DNA of 9,127 nt from NCBI GenBank assembly GCA_011620845.1, contig WOYJ01000013.1, positions 1-9,127 on the forward strand, given 5' to 3'. Made by a program: the position numbers and the translations under genes. Positions within the stretch are counted from its first letter, which is position 1; the number at the start of each line of letters is the position of its first letter. Shown piece by piece: positions 6,610-9,127 of the stretch. The stretch is from Methanobacteriaceae archaeon (GTDB lineage: Archaea; Methanobacteriota; Methanobacteria; Methanobacteriales; Methanobacteriaceae). A model generated the notes under the pieces. It ran no database searches, was not told where the DNA came from, and saw only the letters and a list, made by a program, of their open reading frames with translations.

Positions 6610-7444
6610 TTAAATAAAACGACCTTCCTTTTCAAATTTTATCCGATGGTCGTGGGCATGTTTTAGGAGGATTCTTCCACCTGCTGATTTCCCAGGATGT
6701 ATCCCCCATATATATCGTTATTGGGCTGTTCGGGTACTATTATCCGCCCGTGACCTTCACTAACTTTATCTAGACTGTAGGATACTGCCTCACCCACGGG
6801 ATATCCATTTTCCGGGATTTCCGCACCACTACCCTCACTATCAACTATCTTGCTGAATATAGGGGTGATAATGTCACCAGGGCATATCACGGAAAACCTG
6901 ATCTCTTTCTCGGCATATTCGTATCTTAAACTTTCAGAAAGCCCTACCACAGCATACTTGGTGGCGTCGTAGATAACCTGCATGGGATAGGGAACCAGAC
7001 CCGCCAGTGATGAAGTGTTTACGATGTGTCCAAGGCCTTGCTTGAGCATGATGGGTAAAGTAGCGTGCACACCGTAGATAACACTCCACAGGTTGGTGTC
7101 CATCATGAATCTCCAGTCTTCCAGGGTGGCAGTTTCAAAGAGCATGGGGGCTTGAAGATCCCTGCATTGTTGAATAAGAAGTCCAGCCTACCTTTCCTGA
7201 CTGTTGTATCCTCGACGGCATCTTTCACCTGTTTTTCATCGGTCACATCCATGATCAATGTTTTGATTTGGTTTCCATAATCTGAGAGTTGTTCTGCAGA
7301 TTTTTTTACTTTTTCAGGGTCACGTCCTGCCATATAGACAACAGCACCTCTTTTTAGGAGCTCCTCGCACAGCGCATAACCTATGCCGGAGTTTCCACCA
7401 GTTACTATACAGATTTTATCCTGGTAATACTCTAAATCAACCAT
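6610..7444 (-). pseudogene. Short-chain dehydrogenase/reductase SDR1, broken by two frameshifts
   Basis: A classical SDR in three frames. The first (from ATG 7444) has the dinucleotide-binding TGGNSGIG (15-22), an AGR segment after the second strand (suggesting NADP(H) preference) and NNAG (92-95). The second frame (down to 6663) has the catalytic NTSS serines and YDATK (YxxxK). It connects after NNAGI at a C5 run (7146-7150). In this second frame the protein would end at 6663 with an unrelated tail, QQVEESS. A third frame, entered near the (AT)4/G5 tract at 6703-6715, instead gives LLKHAHDHRIKFEKEGRFI-stop (TAA at 6610-6612). This clearly matches the C-terminus of the neighbouring SDR2 (FLQMAHERRQSYEKKGTYF). 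Both breaks are restored by one added base (or two removed). It starts 20 bases after the decarboxylase-like pseudogene and is a diverged tandem paralogue of SDR2. A genuine pseudogene or a sequencing artefact; see findings. Confidence 0.85.
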
Positions 7445-7464
7445 ACTAACATCTCGTAATTATT

Positions 7465-8321
7465 CTATAACACGGGCACCAAACGCTCGAAGAGTAGCCG
7501 TTCCCTCTGATAATATGGCACCAGTATATTTTTTACAGGTAGGGCGGCGAGACTGTTGATGATATGGTACTGAGATGGGTTCTGCATCGGAGTTAATTCA
7601 GTCCATTTAATTCCGCCATTTCCTACCTGTACCTTTTCTACCTAAAACAAAAGAATAAGAAGCGAAAAAGAAAACAAACCGCCATTTCCTACCTGTACCT
7701 TTTTTACCTCCATACCCTGGGGATAAAGGATAAACTGGCTTAATTCCGCCCCGGGAGCACCGACTTTAGGAATATATCTCCATCCAATTGTGTCCAAATT
7801 TAAAGACAGTGCTTTAACCTGTTCAAATTCATCACCGGTAAGCTCGCCAGTGGCTTCGAAGTTCATATTTCAAAAAGGTGTTCCCATTCAAAACTAGCTA
7901 TGGTGGCGTAGTGAGGCTTTAATATATGCAGGTCTTCGATATCTGCGTAGATCTTGGGAATTCCGGTTTGTTCCCGTCCTCCCAGGATGGGTGTGGTGTT
8001 GTTCTCCCAGACCACCAGGGATTACTTTCCATCCAACTCGTCCTTCTTTCCATTAAATCTCACTGGCACTGATACATCGATGAGGTTGTAGTGTCCGCCC
8101 AGCATCCAGTTTATCTCTCTAAATTCGCTGAAAATCACCTGAACCTCCGGAGCCAGCAATTCAAATACTTCTGGAATGTGATTTTCTAGCAGTTTCTCTT
8201 CAGTTTCGTAACTGATTACCATGGTCGTTGCTTTCTGGGTAAGTTTGACCTCTTGATCGAATTTACCTCCCCCGAAATGGGCGGGCATTGAATATGTGAA
8301 TCCTTTTTCCAATTTGAACAT
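7465..8321 (-). pseudogene. Acetoacetate-decarboxylase-like gene, multiply disrupted
   Basis: The concatenated frames give a protein of the acetoacetate decarboxylase superfamily: MFKLEKGFTYSMPAHFGGG at the start, NWMLGGHYNLIDVSVPVRF, then VVWENNTTPILGGRE and GIPK, and a C-terminal LPV-type segment (LAALPVKNILVPYY). Three lesions are visible. (1) A TAA at 8022-8024 replaces the Tyr expected in DGKYSLVVW; the frame is open again right after it. (2) A 1-nt loss at about 7866-7872 (AAA run) separates FEWEHLFE from MNFEATGEL. (3) A 66-bp in-frame insertion duplicates VQVGNGG and brings a TAG at 7642-7644; the frame then continues to TAG at 7465-7467. Without the insertion it would be about 263 codons, near family length. 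Compared with the Clostridium enzyme, the Schiff-base Lys of YPKK aligns with PK here. The second Lys is Ile and the catalytic Glu position is not Glu, so the ancestral activity may not have been acetoacetate decarboxylation. Confidence 0.85.
7613..7709. repeat. 31-bp direct repeat flanking 35-bp purine-rich filler
   Basis: Copies at 7613-7643 and 7679-7709 match at 30 of 31 bases (c/t at 7638/7704). Between them, 7644-7678 is a nearly all-purine 35-base stretch on the plus strand, itself bounded by aaaacaaa at both ends (7644-7651 and 7671-7678). The offset of 66 is a multiple of three, so the reading frame is kept except for the TAG created at the filler edge. Confidence 0.93.
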
Positions 8322-8328
8322 GAAATTT

Positions 8329-8332
8329 CCCC
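8329..8332 (-). promoter_or_regulatory. Ribosome binding site of the decarboxylase-like gene
   Basis: GGGG (in AATGGGGAA on the minus strand) lies seven bases before the ATG at 8321, inside the 38-base gap after SDR2. The short gap and this site suggest the gene was translated from the SDR2 operon transcript. A TATA-like tataaa at 8343-8348 is too close to the ATG to serve it with a leader. Confidence 0.4.
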
Positions 8333-8359
8333 ATTAGAAGGATATAAATTTTCTTTTCA

Positions 8360-9127
8360 TTAGAAATAAGTACCTTTTTTCTCGTAAGATTGCCTACGTT
8401 CGTGTGCCATCTGTAGGAACATATCGTCTGCCACTCCAATGGTGTAGGCCTGCCATAACTTTCTGAGTTCTTCGGGGATGATTATAACCCCTTCGTGTTC
8501 TGCTACACGATCCAGAATATATTTTGCTGCCTGGTCGGCTGGAATTGCATCATCTGGGGTCTCTAAATCGTCAATAACAGTGCCATCGAATGATTTTTGA
8601 AAGATGGGTGTGGCGATATTTCCGGGACAGATGGTTGAAAAATGAATGCCCATTTCTGCATACTCGTATCTCAGGCTTTCAGTAAATCCGGTTACACCGT
8701 ACTTAGTGAGACCATAGAGTGACTGGAAGGAATTTGGATAGATCCCGGCAGCGGAGCTGGTGTTAACTATATGTCCATATCCCTGTTTGAGCATGATGGG
8801 CACGGCGGTGTGTACTCCGTAGATAACACTCCACAAGTTGACGTCTATGATCCTTTTCCAATCATCCAGAGTAGCTGTCTCAAATGGCATGGTACCGCCT
8901 ATTCCTGCATTGTTAAATAAGAAGTCCAGTCTACCTGCTTCCTCTGCTGTATCCTCTATAGCCTTTTGCACCTGTTCCTGGACTGTCACATCCACGATGA
9001 TAGTGTGGATTTGATCACTGTAATTGGAGAGCTGTTCGGCAGCTTTTTCAACCTTTTCCGGGTTGCGCCCGGCCATGTATACTATAGCTCTCCTTTTTAA
9101 GAGTGCTTCGGTTAGTGCATATCCTAT
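8360..9127 (-). CDS. Short-chain dehydrogenase/reductase SDR2, 5' end beyond the window
   Basis: Classical SDR, NAD(P)-dependent oxidoreductase of unknown substrate. The frame is open to the window edge. The 17 codons before the first ATG (9076) read IGYALTEALLKRRAIVY, matching the SDR1 segment after TGGNSG. The true start and the TGxxxGIG motif therefore lie just outside, and the ATG at 9076 is internal. Visible motifs are AGRNPEKV after strand 2 (Arg suggests NADP(H)), NNAG, the NTSS serines and the catalytic YGLTK (YxxxK), then a CPGN segment. The C-terminus is complete. It shares long protein and DNA similarity with SDR1, including a 19-base identical block at 8817-8835 and 7072-7090, so the two arose by duplication. 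It leads the cluster SDR2, decarboxylase-like gene, SDR1, and alone is undamaged in the visible part. Confidence 0.88.
   Translation of the reverse strand: MGYALTEALLKRRAIVYMAGRNPEKVEKAAEQLSNYSDQIHTIIVDVTVQEQVQKAIEDTAEEAGRLDFLFNNAGIGGTMPFETATLDDWKRIIDVNLWSVIYGVHTAVPIMLKQGYGHIVNTSSAAGIYPNSFQSLYGLTKYGVTGFTESLRYEYAEMGIHFSTICPGNIATPIFQKSFDGTVIDDLETPDDAIPADQAAKYILDRVAEHEGVIIIPEELRKLWQAYTIGVADDMFLQMAHERRQSYEKKGTYF

Noticed and set aside
6619..6653. Inverted repeat acgacc (6619-6624) / ggtcgt (6648-6653) followed by a T-rich stretch on the minus strand, like a hairpin terminator of SDR1
   Set aside because: The stem is only 6 bp with a 23-base loop, and both arms fall inside the recovered SDR1 C-terminal coding remnant, so the symmetry is probably accidental.
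7642..7644. TAG read as pyrrolysine, making the decarboxylase-like gene functional
   Set aside because: The TAG sits at the edge of a recent duplication rather than at a conserved site, two other lesions remain upstream, and Methanobacteriales are not known to use pyrrolysine.
7644..7678. Filler as a miniature transposable element
   Set aside because: No terminal inverted repeats, only 35 bases long, and a 31-bp flanking duplication is far longer than transposase target duplications of this kind.
7642..7866. A separate 74-aa minus-strand gene
   Set aside because: Its sequence is the C-terminal part of the decarboxylase-like protein. The ATG is internal, the last residues come from the filler insertion, and the family match continues after the TAG.
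9074..9076. ATG at 9076 as the SDR2 start
   Set aside because: The frame remains open to the window edge and the upstream 17 codons are homologous to the SDR1 N-terminal domain, so this Met is internal (VYMAGR).

Overview
The window looks like chromosomal DNA of a methanogenic archaeon, probably Methanobacteriales (Methanobacterium-like). This is inferred from a RaSEA-type archaeosine synthase subunit (a euryarchaeal tRNA-modification enzyme), very A+T-rich intergenic DNA with TATA-like boxes, strong GGAGG-type ribosome binding sites, and T-run terminators without clear hairpins. No species can be named from the sequence alone. All genes except one small one lie on the minus strand, so they are listed here in transcription order, right to left.

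Right part (9127 to 6610): a three-gene cluster of short-chain dehydrogenase (SDR2, its 5' end cut by the window edge), an acetoacetate-decarboxylase-like gene, and a second paralogous SDR (SDR1). SDR2 is intact as far as visible. The other two are broken. The decarboxylase-like gene carries a nonsense codon, a 1-nt frameshift and an in-frame 66-bp duplication with filler that brings in a TAG. SDR1 carries two frameshifts, and its true C-terminus can be recovered in another frame beyond the apparent stop. The cluster seems to have encoded a small carbonyl-metabolism pathway that is being lost, or is misread in this assembly.

Middle part (6489 to 2843): two translationally coupled half-transporter genes (ATGA overlap) for a heterodimeric ABC exporter with one degenerate ATPase site. 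The defects are complementary: the first subunit has Asp for the catalytic Glu and Gln for the switch His, and the second has an LSQGQ signature. The first subunit also has an internal 26-28-residue tandem duplication in its nucleotide-binding domain, still visible in the DNA.

Left part (2842 to 240): an A+T-rich intergenic region with a 44-bp tandem repeat holding a palindromic TATA-like core. It is followed by RaSEA (archaeosine synthase beta subunit) and, overlapping it, a HIGH-superfamily nucleotidyltransferase resembling TmcAL (tRNA-Met cytidine acetate ligase). These two form a probable tRNA-modification operon. The 3' end of the nucleotidyltransferase is duplicated in frame just after its stop. 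At the far left a 65-residue protein of unknown function is encoded convergently on the plus strand, with a strong ribosome binding site and a T10 terminator.
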